Below are positions 41,177 through 49,453 of a stretch of 64,000 bases of DNA, in pieces. The position numbers and the translations under genes were made by a program. A model generated the notes under the pieces. That model did no database searches. It was not told the DNA's origin and saw only the letters and a list, made by a program, of their open reading frames with translations. The DNA comes from Solwaraspora sp. WMMA2056 (lineage in GTDB: Bacteria > Actinomycetota > Actinomycetes > Mycobacteriales > Micromonosporaceae). The first letter of the stretch is position 1; the number at the start of each line of letters is the position of its first letter. Location of the stretch: the NCBI RefSeq assembly GCF_030345095.1, contig NZ_CP128360.1, positions 4,092,001 through 4,156,000 on the forward strand, read 5' to 3'.

Positions 41177-42061
41177 TCACCCCGGGAACAACCAGGCAAG
41201 GGCGGTCAGGGATGTGTCGACGTACCGGTCCCGCCCGGTGCGCACGCCGTACGCGAGGTCCTCGAAGACCCGGCAGCGGCCGTGGAACTCGGCCCGCCGG
41301 CGCAGCCCGGCACCGGCACCGGCACCGGCGGCACGGTAGCTGCCCATCGCGGCGTCGAGCGCCTCCGGCCCGAGGTCCCGGTAGATCAGCCCGAAGTCGG
41401 CCGCCGGATCGACCAGCGCGGCGTCACTCCAGTCGATGACCCCGGTGACCGCGCCGGTGTCCGGATCGACCAGGACATGTTCGATGCCGAGGTCGTTGTG
41501 GCTGAACACCAGCTGAGGCGGCCGAGACGGCGGCGTCGCCGCCAGGAATGCTCCGATCGCGGCGCGCCGGGCGGGCGGGAGCACCTCGGCCAGCGCATCG
41601 ACGTACCCGGCGGCCTCCTGCCGCCACAGGTCGAGCGGCTGGTCGTCGGGCTCGGCCAGTCCGACCCAGATACGCGCCGGTGCCGTGTGCAGCCGGGCGA
41701 GCAGCGTGCCGAGGGCGGCGGCGACCGTGGTCGCGTGGCGGTGCCGTACCGGCCCCGGCAGGTCCGACAGCGCGGTCCCGGCGAGCCTGCGGTAGCCCAG
41801 CCAGCCGTCGCCGGTACGCAGCACCGGACGGGGTACCGGCACCGTAGCGAGCCCGGCGACGGCGTCGAGCAGGCGTGCCTCACGGTCGGTCGCCACCGGA
41901 TCCGGCTGCTTCGGCACCCGCACGATCAGATCGCCGTCGACCTCGTAGCAGTCGTGGTCGAGTCCGTTGCCGATCAGGGTCACCGTCCGGACCGGCCGGC
42001 CGCCGAGGGCGGCGGTCACGGCGGCGCGGACGGCGTCGACCCGGTGGTCCGCCGTAGTCAC
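41177..42061 (-). CDS. APH-type phosphotransferase (aminoglycoside/macrolide phosphotransferase-like)
   Basis: 294-aa small-molecule kinase fold. 'GNGLDHDCYEVDGDLIVRVP' is the nucleotide-binding lobe; the catalytic loop is 'LVFSHNDLGIEHVLVD' (HxD-x-x-x-x-N-type, with His replacing the usual Asn) and the metal Asp lies in 'VTGVIDWSDAALVDPAADF'. The GTG 42061 start has GGTGGG upstream; longer frames lack sites. Members phosphorylate antibiotics or metabolites; resistance function is not established here. Confidence 0.84.
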   Translation of the reverse strand: MTTADHRVDAVRAAVTAALGGRPVRTVTLIGNGLDHDCYEVDGDLIVRVPKQPDPVATDREARLLDAVAGLATVPVPRPVLRTGDGWLGYRRLAGTALSDLPGPVRHRHATTVAAALGTLLARLHTAPARIWVGLAEPDDQPLDLWRQEAAGYVDALAEVLPPARRAAIGAFLAATPPSRPPQLVFSHNDLGIEHVLVDPDTGAVTGVIDWSDAALVDPAADFGLIYRDLGPEALDAAMGSYRAAGAGAGAGLRRRAEFHGRCRVFEDLAYGVRTGRDRYVDTSLTALAWLFPG

Positions 42062-42211
42062 CGACCCACCGTATTCGGTCCGCCGACGCTCCGGCACCAC
42101 GGTCGCCACGGCGCACCGTGACGCCCTGGTCACCGGATTGATCTCCCGCAGGTGGGGGTGCACGCACTTGTTACGGTCGTCGACCGGTGGACCGACTGGA
42201 GGACGGCAGGA

Positions 42212-42877
42212 ATGAACGGGACAGTGGCGTACCTGGTGACCGGGCTGGGATGTCTGATCGCAGTCGCCGGGATCGCGGCCGTGGCGGTCGGCGTCTGGCG
42301 GGCGAAGGTCCGCTCCGGCACTGCCGGCGGCGGAGCGGCCAAGGGCCGACCGGTCGACCCGTTCCACACCGGCGACACCGACGCGGTGCGCGGAGATCCC
42401 CGCCGGCTCGGGCCGGGCGACATCGTCGAGTTCCGGGGCCAGTCGTACGCCGTACGGGGCAGCGTGCACTTCACCGAGGGCAGCTGGACCTGGAGCGAAC
42501 ACTTCCTCGACGACGCGCGCGGCGACAAGCTGTGGCTGTCGGTGGAGTCGGATCCGGACCTGGAGCTGGTGCTCTGGCGGTCGGCCCCCGCGGACCTGGC
42601 GCCGACCCCGGGTGCCCGGTCGCTCGACGTGGCCGGTCGCCGCTACCGGCTCGACGAGTCCGGCCAGGCGAGGTTCACCAGCGTCGGGGCCACCGGGCTG
42701 GCACCGAGCGGGAGCGTGCGCTACCACGACTACGTCGCGCCGGACGACGCCCGGTTGTCCTTCGAGGGCTACGGCGACTCGCCCCGGTGGGAGATCGGGC
42801 TCGGTGAGGTGCTGCACCGCGCCGAGGTGATGATCTATCCCGCCGGCGGTCCGGGGTCGGCCGGTCGGACGGTGTGA
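42212..42877 (+). CDS. DUF4178 family membrane-anchored protein
   Basis: 221 aa. An N-terminal transmembrane helix ('YLVTGLGCLIAVAGIAAVAV') precedes a soluble beta-rich DUF4178 domain ('LGPGDIVEFRGQSYAVRGSV', 'WTWSEHFLDD', 'YHDYVAPDDARLSFEGYG'). ATG 42212 is favoured over an upstream GTG because of the GGAGG at about 42197 and because it places the helix at the N-terminus. First gene of a five-gene cassette with DUF2617, DUF4247, DUF350 and a spermidine synthase-like protein, all spaced by -4 to 26 nt. Confidence 0.82.
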   Translation: MNGTVAYLVTGLGCLIAVAGIAAVAVGVWRAKVRSGTAGGGAAKGRPVDPFHTGDTDAVRGDPRRLGPGDIVEFRGQSYAVRGSVHFTEGSWTWSEHFLDDARGDKLWLSVESDPDLELVLWRSAPADLAPTPGARSLDVAGRRYRLDESGQARFTSVGATGLAPSGSVRYHDYVAPDDARLSFEGYGDSPRWEIGLGEVLHRAEVMIYPAGGPGSAGRTV

Positions 42878-42878
42878 C

Positions 42879-43394
42879 GTGCTGGTCACCCTCGACACGC
42901 CGTACGTCGACACCACGGCCGCCGATCTGTGCTTCGCCCTCGGTCTGCCGGAGCAGCCCGCCCTGCACGTGCTCGACCTGCCGCTGCCGGCGAGCGTCGG
43001 CGGGCCCGCCACAGGTGTGCTGCGGCTGCGCCTGCTCGGCGCGTCCCACCAGGCCGTTCTGCGTACCGGTGACAGTGTGCTGGTCGAGACGGTGGCCTGC
43101 CTGCCCGGCCTGCCCCGTGACCTGCCGGCGGCGGTCGACGATGCCGACGGCTACCGGTTCGCCGCGCGGGTACGGCGGCTGTCGCCGGTCGATGTCGCCG
43201 CCGAGGTCGGCGGGCTGCGTCGCCGGCTGACCGACGATCCGCAGGCGTTGGTCGGCGTCTTTCCCGGCAGCCCCGACGCGCTCACCGCGCTGCGGGCCGA
43301 CTTCGACGACCACCGGATCCGGTGGTCCACCTGGCACGCGTACCCACAGACAGGCGAGTTGGTCGAGACCGAGACGGTGGTGAGGTTACGGTGA
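42879..43394 (+). CDS. DUF2617 family protein
   Basis: 171 aa, no membrane segment. The ordered blocks 'TTAADLCFALGLP', 'ALHVLDLPLP', 'LRLRLLGASHQAVL' and 'RWSTWHAYPQTGELVETET' are those of DUF2617, a protein known almost only from this actinobacterial cassette. GTG 42879 begins 1 nt after the DUF4178 stop, and its own stop overlaps the next start by 4 nt. Biochemical role unknown. Confidence 0.82.
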   Translation: MLVTLDTPYVDTTAADLCFALGLPEQPALHVLDLPLPASVGGPATGVLRLRLLGASHQAVLRTGDSVLVETVACLPGLPRDLPAAVDDADGYRFAARVRRLSPVDVAAEVGGLRRRLTDDPQALVGVFPGSPDALTALRADFDDHRIRWSTWHAYPQTGELVETETVVRLR

Positions 43395-43816
43395 CTTCCC
43401 GTAAGTGGATCGTGGGCGGCGTGGTGCTCGCCCTGGTCGGCGTGATCGTGTCCTGCTGCGGCCTGGCGGCCGGGACCTTCTCGGCGCGCGGCTACGTCGA
43501 ACGCACCTACGCCCGTTCGGTGAGCGACGACATCGGATCCTCCGCCAAGGGTTTCCGGTCCGAACGGCCGCCGGCGCAGGTCGCCGAGGAGTTGCGCCGC
43601 AGCTTCCGACCGGAGGACCAGCACCGCGACGGCGAGCGGTTCTACCTGCGCTACGGCGACGACTCGGTGGTGATCCTGCCGGCCGCCGTCGGCTCCCTGA
43701 TCCTCGTCGAGCGGATGGTGACCGCCTATCCACGCTACCGCTCCACTGTGGGTAACTCGTGGAACTGGCAGCGTGGCAGCACCACCCGGGGCGGCGGCCC
43801 GGGTACCGGCAAGTAA
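43391..43816 (+). CDS. DUF4247 family membrane protein
   Basis: 141 aa with an N-terminal helix ('WIVGGVVLALVGVIVSCCG', perhaps a lipobox-like Cys pair) and an exported domain containing 'RSVSDDIGSSAKGFRSE', 'RFYLRYGDDSVVILP' and 'VERMVTAYPRYRSTV', the conserved DUF4247 blocks. GTG 43391 overlaps the DUF2617 stop (GTGA). Part of the spermidine synthase cassette. Confidence 0.8.
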   Translation: MTSRKWIVGGVVLALVGVIVSCCGLAAGTFSARGYVERTYARSVSDDIGSSAKGFRSERPPAQVAEELRRSFRPEDQHRDGERFYLRYGDDSVVILPAAVGSLILVERMVTAYPRYRSTVGNSWNWQRGSTTRGGGPGTGK

Positions 43817-43842
43817 CCCCCTTTCCCCTCAGGAGTTCGCAC

Positions 43843-44268
43843 ATGTTCCGCACCCTTGTCGTCGATCTGCTGCTGACCCTCGCCTACGGCGGTGTCGGGC
43901 TGGCGCTGATGGCCCTCGGATACCTGCTGGTCGACGTGGTCACCCCGGGCAAGCTGCACCAGCTGATCTGGGTCGAGCGCAACCGCAACGCCACCATCCT
44001 GCTCGCGTCGAACCTGGTGGCGGTGGGCATCATCGTGGTCGCCGCCATCACCGCCGGGGAGAACAGCTTCGTCACCGGGCTGGTCGGCACCACTGCGTAC
44101 GGCCTGCTCGGGCTGGCCGTCATGGCGGTCTCCTTCGTCCTGCTCGACGCCGTCACCCCGGGACGCCTCGGGGACATCCTGGTCGACCGTGAACCGCACC
44201 CAGCGGTCTGGGTCAGCGCCGTCGTGCACCTGGCCACCGGCGCCATCGTGGCGGCGGCGATCAGCTGA
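43843..44268 (+). CDS. DUF350 family membrane protein
   Basis: 141-aa integral membrane protein with two repeats of two helices. The duplication is visible as 'GVGLALMALGYLLVDVVTPG' and 'GLLGLAVMAVSFVLLDAVTP', each followed by a second helix. This internal repeat with the 'D-x-x-TPGxL' ending is diagnostic for DUF350 (YjfL-like). ATG 43843 follows AGGAG. Coupled to the following gene by a TGATG overlap. Confidence 0.85.
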   Translation: MFRTLVVDLLLTLAYGGVGLALMALGYLLVDVVTPGKLHQLIWVERNRNATILLASNLVAVGIIVVAAITAGENSFVTGLVGTTAYGLLGLAVMAVSFVLLDAVTPGRLGDILVDREPHPAVWVSAVVHLATGAIVAAAIS

Positions 44269-45908
44269 TGAGCGCCGCCGCCACGGCGGCGGCACCGGAC
44301 GACGCATCCGGGCCGCCGGTGGCCGCACCGGGGACCACCGGCACCGGCACCGGCCGCCGCTACGCCCGGATCGCCCGGCCGGCGGTGCTGGCTGCGGTCT
44401 TCGTCTGTGCGGCCTGCGGCCTGGTGTACGAACTCGCCCTGGTCGCGCTCGGCAGCTACCTGATCGGCGACACGGTCGGGCAGGCGTCGATCGTGCTGGG
44501 GGTGATGGTCTTCGCGATGGGCGTCGGCGCGCTGGCCGCGAAGCCGCTGCAGCGGTACGCCGTCGTCGCCTTCGCCGCCGTCGAACTGGTCCTGGCGCTG
44601 CTCGGTGGTCTGTCGGTGCTGCTGCTCTACGCAGCCTTCGCCTGGCTCGACCTGTACGCGCCGGCGCTGGTCGTCACCGCGTTCGTCCTCGGGCTGCTGA
44701 TCGGGGCGGAGATTCCGCTGCTGATGGTGCTGCTGCAGCGGATCCGGGCGCAGTCGGCGGGCAGCGCGGTCGCCGACCTGTTCGCCGCCGACTACGTCGG
44801 TGCCCTGCTGGGTGGCCTGGCCTTCCCGTTCCTGCTGATCCCGTTCTTCGGTCAGCTCCGGGGGGCGCTGCTGGTCGGGGTGGTGAACGCCCTGGCCGGC
44901 GTCCTGCTGGTCGGCACCGTGTTCCGGGCCGATCTGGGCCGACGCGCCCGGGCGGCGGTGGCCGTCGCGGCGACGCTGGTCGGGGTCGTGCTCGTCGGTG
45001 CCTTCACGGTCGCCGAGGACTTCGAGGTCACGGCCCGCCAGCAGCTCTACCGGGATCCGGTGGTCCACGCCGAGCGCAGCCGGTACCAGGAGATCGTCCT
45101 CACCCGAGCGCTCTCACCGGTCGCCGGTGAGCCCGACCTGCGGCTCTTCCTCGACGGCGACCTGCAGTTCAGCTCGGTCGACGAGTACCGCTACCACGAG
45201 GCCCTGGTCCACCCGGCGATGGCCGGCCCACGGGGCACGGTGCTGCTGCTCGGCGGCGGTGACGGGCTCGGTCTGCGGGAGGTGCTGCGCTACCCGGACG
45301 TCACCTCGGTGACGGTCGTCGAGTTGGACCCGGCGGTGGTGGCACTGGCGCGCAGCGAGCCGCAGATCCGTACGCTCAACGCCGCGGCGTTCGACGACCC
45401 ACGGGTACGCCTGGTGCACGCCGATGCGTTCGCCTGGCTGCGCACGGCGCCGGACCCTTTCGACGTGGTGATCGTCGACCTGCCCGATCCGGATCAGACC
45501 GCGACTGCCAAGTTGTACTCGGTGGAGTTCTACGGCCTGGTGCGCGGTGTGCTCGGCCCGGAGTCCAGGCTCGTCGTGCAGGCCGGTTCGCCGTACTTCG
45601 CCCAGTACGCGTACTGGTGCATCGAGACGTCGGTGCGCGCCGCCGGCCTGGTGACCCGCCCCTACCACGTGGACGTGCCGTCGTTCGGCGACTGGGGTTT
45701 CGTGCTGGCGGGTCTGCCGTCGCCGACCGTCACCGCACCGTCGTTGCGGGTGCCGGCCGACGCCCCGTCGCTGCGGTTCCTGCATCCGCAGGTCCTGGCG
45801 GCGGCGCAGGTGTTCCCACCGGACCGGGGTCCGGTGCAGGTGCCACCGTCGACGTTGCTGGAGCCCCGCGTGCTGGAGTACACCCGTCAGGCGTGGCGCG
45901 GCTACTGA
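44268..45908 (+). CDS. Membrane-bound spermidine synthase-like aminopropyltransferase
   Basis: 546 aa. The N-terminal half has about seven hydrophobic helices (residues 35-220). The C-terminal half is a polyamine synthase-type Rossmann domain: 'QEIVLTRA', 'LFLDGDLQFSSVDEYRYHEA', 'VLLLGGGDGLGLREVLRYPD', 'VTVVELDPAV', 'VRLVHADAFAWL' and 'DVVIVDLPDPDQ'. The 'GGGDG' and 'DLPDP' elements are the dcAdoMet and polyamine binding sites. ATG 44268 overlaps the DUF350 stop by 1 nt. Membrane-fused forms like this lie in a conserved cassette with DUF4178, DUF2617, DUF4247 and DUF350. Their substrate may differ from putrescine (inference). Confidence 0.88.
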   Translation: MSAAATAAAPDDASGPPVAAPGTTGTGTGRRYARIARPAVLAAVFVCAACGLVYELALVALGSYLIGDTVGQASIVLGVMVFAMGVGALAAKPLQRYAVVAFAAVELVLALLGGLSVLLLYAAFAWLDLYAPALVVTAFVLGLLIGAEIPLLMVLLQRIRAQSAGSAVADLFAADYVGALLGGLAFPFLLIPFFGQLRGALLVGVVNALAGVLLVGTVFRADLGRRARAAVAVAATLVGVVLVGAFTVAEDFEVTARQQLYRDPVVHAERSRYQEIVLTRALSPVAGEPDLRLFLDGDLQFSSVDEYRYHEALVHPAMAGPRGTVLLLGGGDGLGLREVLRYPDVTSVTVVELDPAVVALARSEPQIRTLNAAAFDDPRVRLVHADAFAWLRTAPDPFDVVIVDLPDPDQTATAKLYSVEFYGLVRGVLGPESRLVVQAGSPYFAQYAYWCIETSVRAAGLVTRPYHVDVPSFGDWGFVLAGLPSPTVTAPSLRVPADAPSLRFLHPQVLAAAQVFPPDRGPVQVPPSTLLEPRVLEYTRQAWRGY

Positions 45909-46026
45909 CCCGCCGCGCCCGAGTCAAGTGGGCACGATCACCGGTGCCGAGCGAGTGAGGCCATCCCCAACCGAGCAAGCGACCGGTATGGTCGGTGGCT
46001 GGTTGGCCAGCGCGAAGGGGTGCCCG

Positions 46027-47052
46027 ATGACGACGGTGTCGGACTGGATGACGCCGGGGGCGCACCCGGTCGCGGACGGGGTGTACCGGATTCCGCTGCC
46101 GATGCCCGACGACGCGCTGCGGGCGGTCAACGTCTACGCGATCGAGGACGACGCCGGGCTGGTCCTCGTCGACGCCGGCTGGGCGGTGCCCGCCGCCCGT
46201 ACGGCTCTCGAGGCCGCGCTCGGTGACCGTGGGCACGACCTCGCCGCGATCCGCCGGTTCCTGGTCACCCACATCCATCAGGACCACTATTCACAGGCGG
46301 TCGCGATCCGGCGGGAAACAGGGGTGCCGATCGCGCTCGGGGCGGGCGAGCGACCCAGCCTGGAGTTCATGGCGGCCGGCACCGACGAGCCGTACGCCGC
46401 CCCGCTGGCCAAGTTGCGCGACGCCGGGGCGGCCGACCTCGCCGACCGGGTGCAGCGGCTGACCACCGACGCGGAGCAGCCGGAACTCGACTGGCAACCG
46501 CCGGACGAGTGGCTCTCCGGTGAGCGCGAGGTGGCGTTGTCCGGCCGCCGGCTGCGGGCATTGCCGACCCCGGGCCACACCGCCGGGCACTACGTCTTCC
46601 GTGACCCGCAGGCCGGGTTGCTCTTCGCCGGTGACCACGTGCTGCCGGGCATCACCCCGTCGGTCGGCTTCGAGGCGGTGGCGGCGCACCGCCCGCTGGG
46701 CCGGTATCTGGAGTCGCTGCGGGCGGTGCGCGCGTTGCCGGACGCGCTGCTGCTGCCGGCGCACGGGCCGGTGGGCGACAGCGTCCACCGACGGGTGGAC
46801 GAACTGCTGGCCCACCACCGGGACCGGTTGGCCGAGATGGCGGCCGCGGTCGGTGCCGGCGCGCGGACCGCGTACCAGGTGGCGCGGACCCTGCCCTGGA
46901 CCCGACGTCGCCGGGCGCTCGACGATCTGCCGCCGTACCACCGGATGCTGGCGGTCAACGAGACGGCACTGCATCTCGACCTGCTGGTCGAGCAGGGGCG
47001 GTTGGTGTCGCACCGGGCGGACGGCGTGACGGCGTTCCGGCCACCGGACTGA
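46027..47052 (+). CDS. MBL-fold metallo-hydrolase
   Basis: 341 aa. The zinc motif HxHxDH is 'VTHIHQDHYSQAVAI', followed by 'LPTPGHTAGHYVF' (third-site His) and 'LLFAGDHVLPGITP' (bridging Asp), then 'LLPAHGPVGD'. This resembles the glyoxalase II-like/beta-lactamase-domain group with a C-terminal extension ('RVDELLAHHRDRLAEM', 'VNETALHLDLLVEQGRL', a winged-helix-like tail) as in LACTB2-type proteins. ATG 46027 follows AAGGGG; the frame upstream is unused. It lies before the catabolic operon but with its own start. Confidence 0.87.
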   Translation: MTTVSDWMTPGAHPVADGVYRIPLPMPDDALRAVNVYAIEDDAGLVLVDAGWAVPAARTALEAALGDRGHDLAAIRRFLVTHIHQDHYSQAVAIRRETGVPIALGAGERPSLEFMAAGTDEPYAAPLAKLRDAGAADLADRVQRLTTDAEQPELDWQPPDEWLSGEREVALSGRRLRALPTPGHTAGHYVFRDPQAGLLFAGDHVLPGITPSVGFEAVAAHRPLGRYLESLRAVRALPDALLLPAHGPVGDSVHRRVDELLAHHRDRLAEMAAAVGAGARTAYQVARTLPWTRRRRALDDLPPYHRMLAVNETALHLDLLVEQGRLVSHRADGVTAFRPPD

Positions 47053-47091
47053 CCACGGGTTTCGCAGCGGTGCGGGATGGGGTAGGGTCGA

Positions 47092-47115
47092 TTGCCAAGC
47101 AAGCGCTTGTGAGGT
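47092..47115. promoter_or_regulatory. AAGCGCTT-centred operator upstream of the aldehyde dehydrogenase operon (copy 1)
   Basis: Contains the perfect palindrome CAAGCGCTTG. On the minus strand the core reads ACAAGCGCTTGCTTGGCAA, very close to copy 3 at 57416-57440 (AAAGCGCTTGCTTCGTCAA). Located 55-78 bp before ATG 47170. Confidence 0.72.
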
Positions 47116-47169
47116 GATCGTGATGCTGTCAGCCGACCCGACACCGATCCCGGCCCCCGGCGGCCGTCG

Positions 47170-48642
47170 ATGACGGTGATCGACCGACCGGCGGACCCGA
47201 CCGGCCTGCTACGCCCCGGCATTCTGATCGACGGACAGTGGCGCGACACCGGCACCGGCGGTCGACGCGACCACGTCGACCCGGGCACCGGGCGTGTCCA
47301 GCAGAGCTTCGCCCTGGCCGGAGCCGCCGAGGTCGACGAGGCCGTCGCTGCCGCCGGGGCCGCGGCCCCCACTTGGCGGAGCTGGCCAGTCGACCGCCGT
47401 CGCCAGGTGCTGTCCCGCCTCGGCGACCTGATCCGGGCCAACGCCGCCGATCTCGCCGCGATCAACGCACTCGAGGTCGGCACCCCGGCGGCCCTGTCGT
47501 ACGGCCGCTACACCACCGGCCAGACCTTCTTCGACTACTACGCCGGCTGGCTGGACAAGGCCGCCGGAGACGTGTTGCGGATGCCCGGCGCGATGGACCT
47601 GACCCTGCTGGAACCGGTCGGCGTGGTCGGCGCGATCCTCACCTGGAACCATCCGCTGGCCAACATCGGCACCACCGTCGCACCGGCGCTGGCCGCCGGG
47701 TGCACGGTCATCGTCAAGCCACCGGAGCAGGCGCCGTTCGCGGCGCTGCGGTTCGGTCGACTCTGCGCCGAGGCCGGACTGCCGCCCGGCGTGGTCAACG
47801 TCCTGCCCGGCGGCCCGGCGGTCGGCGACGCCCTGGTCCGCCACCCCGAGGTCGACAAGATCGGATTCGTCGGCGGTCCGGCGACGGCGAGCCGGATCCA
47901 GGCGGCGGCCGCTCCCACGCTCAAGCCGCTGCTGCTGGAGCTCGGCGGCAAGAGCGCGTCGCTGGTCTTCCCGGACGCCGATCTCGACCGGGCCTGCCGG
48001 TTCGCGCTGCTGATCACCGCCAACAGCGGCCAGGGCTGCACCATCCCGACCCGGATGTTCGTCCACGACGACGTGTACGACGAGGTGCTCGGCCGGCTGC
48101 TCGACGGCCTGCGGGCGGTGACCGTCGGCGACCCGTTCGACCCGGCGGCCGGGATGGGACCGCTGATCGACGCGGCCGCCTGCGAGCGGGTCGTCGGGAC
48201 CATCGACCGGGCCCGGGAGAACGACACCGGTCACCTCGTGCTCGGCGGGCACCGACTCGGCGGCGAACTGGCCGACGGCTACTACGTCGCCCCGACCGTC
48301 TTCTCCGACGTCGACCCGCACAGCGAACTCGCCACCGAGGAGATCTTCGGCCCGGTGCTGTCGGTCTGCCGGTTCGTTGGCGAAGCCGAGGCGGTCGAGG
48401 CGGCCAACGCCAGCCGGTACGGGCTCGCCGGCTACGTGCACACCCGCGACGTCGACCGGGCGATGCGGGTCGCCTCGGCGCTGGCCGTCGGCAACGTCGG
48501 GGTCAACGGGGCCGGTGCGCCCGCAGGGCCGTTCGCGCCGTTTGGCGGGGTGAAACAGAGCGGCTACGGCAAGGTCGGCGGGCTCGCCGGACTGCTGGAG
48601 TTCAGCCGGGTCAAGAACGTACTGCTGGCGATCGACGAATGA
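47170..48642 (+). CDS. Aldehyde dehydrogenase family protein
   Basis: 490-aa NAD(P)-dependent dehydrogenase. 'AILTWNHPLANIGTTVAPAL' and 'KPPEQAPFAALRF' form the cofactor site, the Glu of 'LELGGKSASLVFPDAD' is the general base and the Cys of 'NSGQGCTIPTRMF' is the catalytic nucleophile; 'EEIFGPVLSV' and 'PFGGVKQSGYGK' complete the family pattern. First gene of a plus-strand operon with the SDR and OYE-type genes, with a palindromic operator upstream. Substrate probably an aldehyde from the imported compound (inference). Confidence 0.92.
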   Translation: MTVIDRPADPTGLLRPGILIDGQWRDTGTGGRRDHVDPGTGRVQQSFALAGAAEVDEAVAAAGAAAPTWRSWPVDRRRQVLSRLGDLIRANAADLAAINALEVGTPAALSYGRYTTGQTFFDYYAGWLDKAAGDVLRMPGAMDLTLLEPVGVVGAILTWNHPLANIGTTVAPALAAGCTVIVKPPEQAPFAALRFGRLCAEAGLPPGVVNVLPGGPAVGDALVRHPEVDKIGFVGGPATASRIQAAAAPTLKPLLLELGGKSASLVFPDADLDRACRFALLITANSGQGCTIPTRMFVHDDVYDEVLGRLLDGLRAVTVGDPFDPAAGMGPLIDAAACERVVGTIDRARENDTGHLVLGGHRLGGELADGYYVAPTVFSDVDPHSELATEEIFGPVLSVCRFVGEAEAVEAANASRYGLAGYVHTRDVDRAMRVASALAVGNVGVNGAGAPAGPFAPFGGVKQSGYGKVGGLAGLLEFSRVKNVLLAIDE

Positions 48643-48685
48643 GCGCGCCCGGCGGACCGTCGGGTGGCGGGAAAGAGGGATCGGG

Positions 48686-49453
48686 ATGACGACACTGGCG
48701 GGTGGAGCGGTGCTGGTAACCGGCGCCGGATCGGGGATCGGGGCGGCGACCGCCCGGCAGGTCGCGGCGGCCGGCGCGGCGGTCGCCGTCAACGACCTCG
48801 ACCCGGCCGCCGCCCGGGCCGCCGCCGCCGCGATCGTCGCTGACGGCGGCACCGCCTACCCCGTCGCCGGGGACGTGGCCGACCCACGGGCCGCCGCGGC
48901 CGTCGTGGCCGCCGCCGTCGACCGGCTCGGCCGCCTCACCGGCCTGGTCAACAACGTCGGCGTGGTACGCGGCGGCGCACTGCGGTCGGTCGGCCCGGAC
49001 GACTGGGACGCGATCATGCGGATCGACTGCGCCAGCGCGCTGTACTGCAGCCAGGCCGCCCTGCCCGCGATGACGTCGGGCGGCGCGATCGTCAACATCT
49101 CGTCGCTGTGTGGCATCCACGTCGCGCCCGGCGCCGGCGCCTACAACGCCGCCAAGGCAGCGGTGATCGCGCTGACCCGGCAGATGGCGCTGGAATGGGG
49201 TCCGGACGGCATCCGGGCGAACGCCGTCGCGCCGGGCATCGTCAGCGGCACCAACTTCTCGGCCAGCAGCCGCGACCCGCAGGCCGCGCAGCGCCGTGGT
49301 GCCGCCGTACCGCTGGGTCGCACCGGGTCCGCGACGGACATCGCCCCGGTCGTGGTCTTCCTGCTCGGCGACGCCGCACGCTACGTCACCGGCCAGGTGA
49401 TCGCCGTCGACGGTGGGCTCGGCGTCGCGCTGCAGACCCTGCTGCCGACATGA
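48686..49453 (+). CDS. Short-chain dehydrogenase/reductase
   Basis: 255-aa classical SDR. Cofactor motif 'VTGAGSGIGAATARQVA', Asp in 'VAVNDLDPA' (NAD preference), 'NNVGV', catalytic Ser in 'IVNISSLCGIH', and YxxxK in 'AYNAAKAAVIALTRQM'. ATG 48686 has AGAGGGA upstream. The stop overlaps the next gene (ATGA). Likely dehydrogenates a hydroxy intermediate in the same catabolic route. Confidence 0.92.
   Translation: MTTLAGGAVLVTGAGSGIGAATARQVAAAGAAVAVNDLDPAAARAAAAAIVADGGTAYPVAGDVADPRAAAAVVAAAVDRLGRLTGLVNNVGVVRGGALRSVGPDDWDAIMRIDCASALYCSQAALPAMTSGGAIVNISSLCGIHVAPGAGAYNAAKAAVIALTRQMALEWGPDGIRANAVAPGIVSGTNFSASSRDPQAAQRRGAAVPLGRTGSATDIAPVVVFLLGDAARYVTGQVIAVDGGLGVALQTLLPT

Noticed and set aside
41177-42061. 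Calling the APH-fold kinase an aminoglycoside resistance gene
   Set aside because: The fold is shared by many metabolite kinases and no specific resistance family could be recognised; left as general phosphotransferase.
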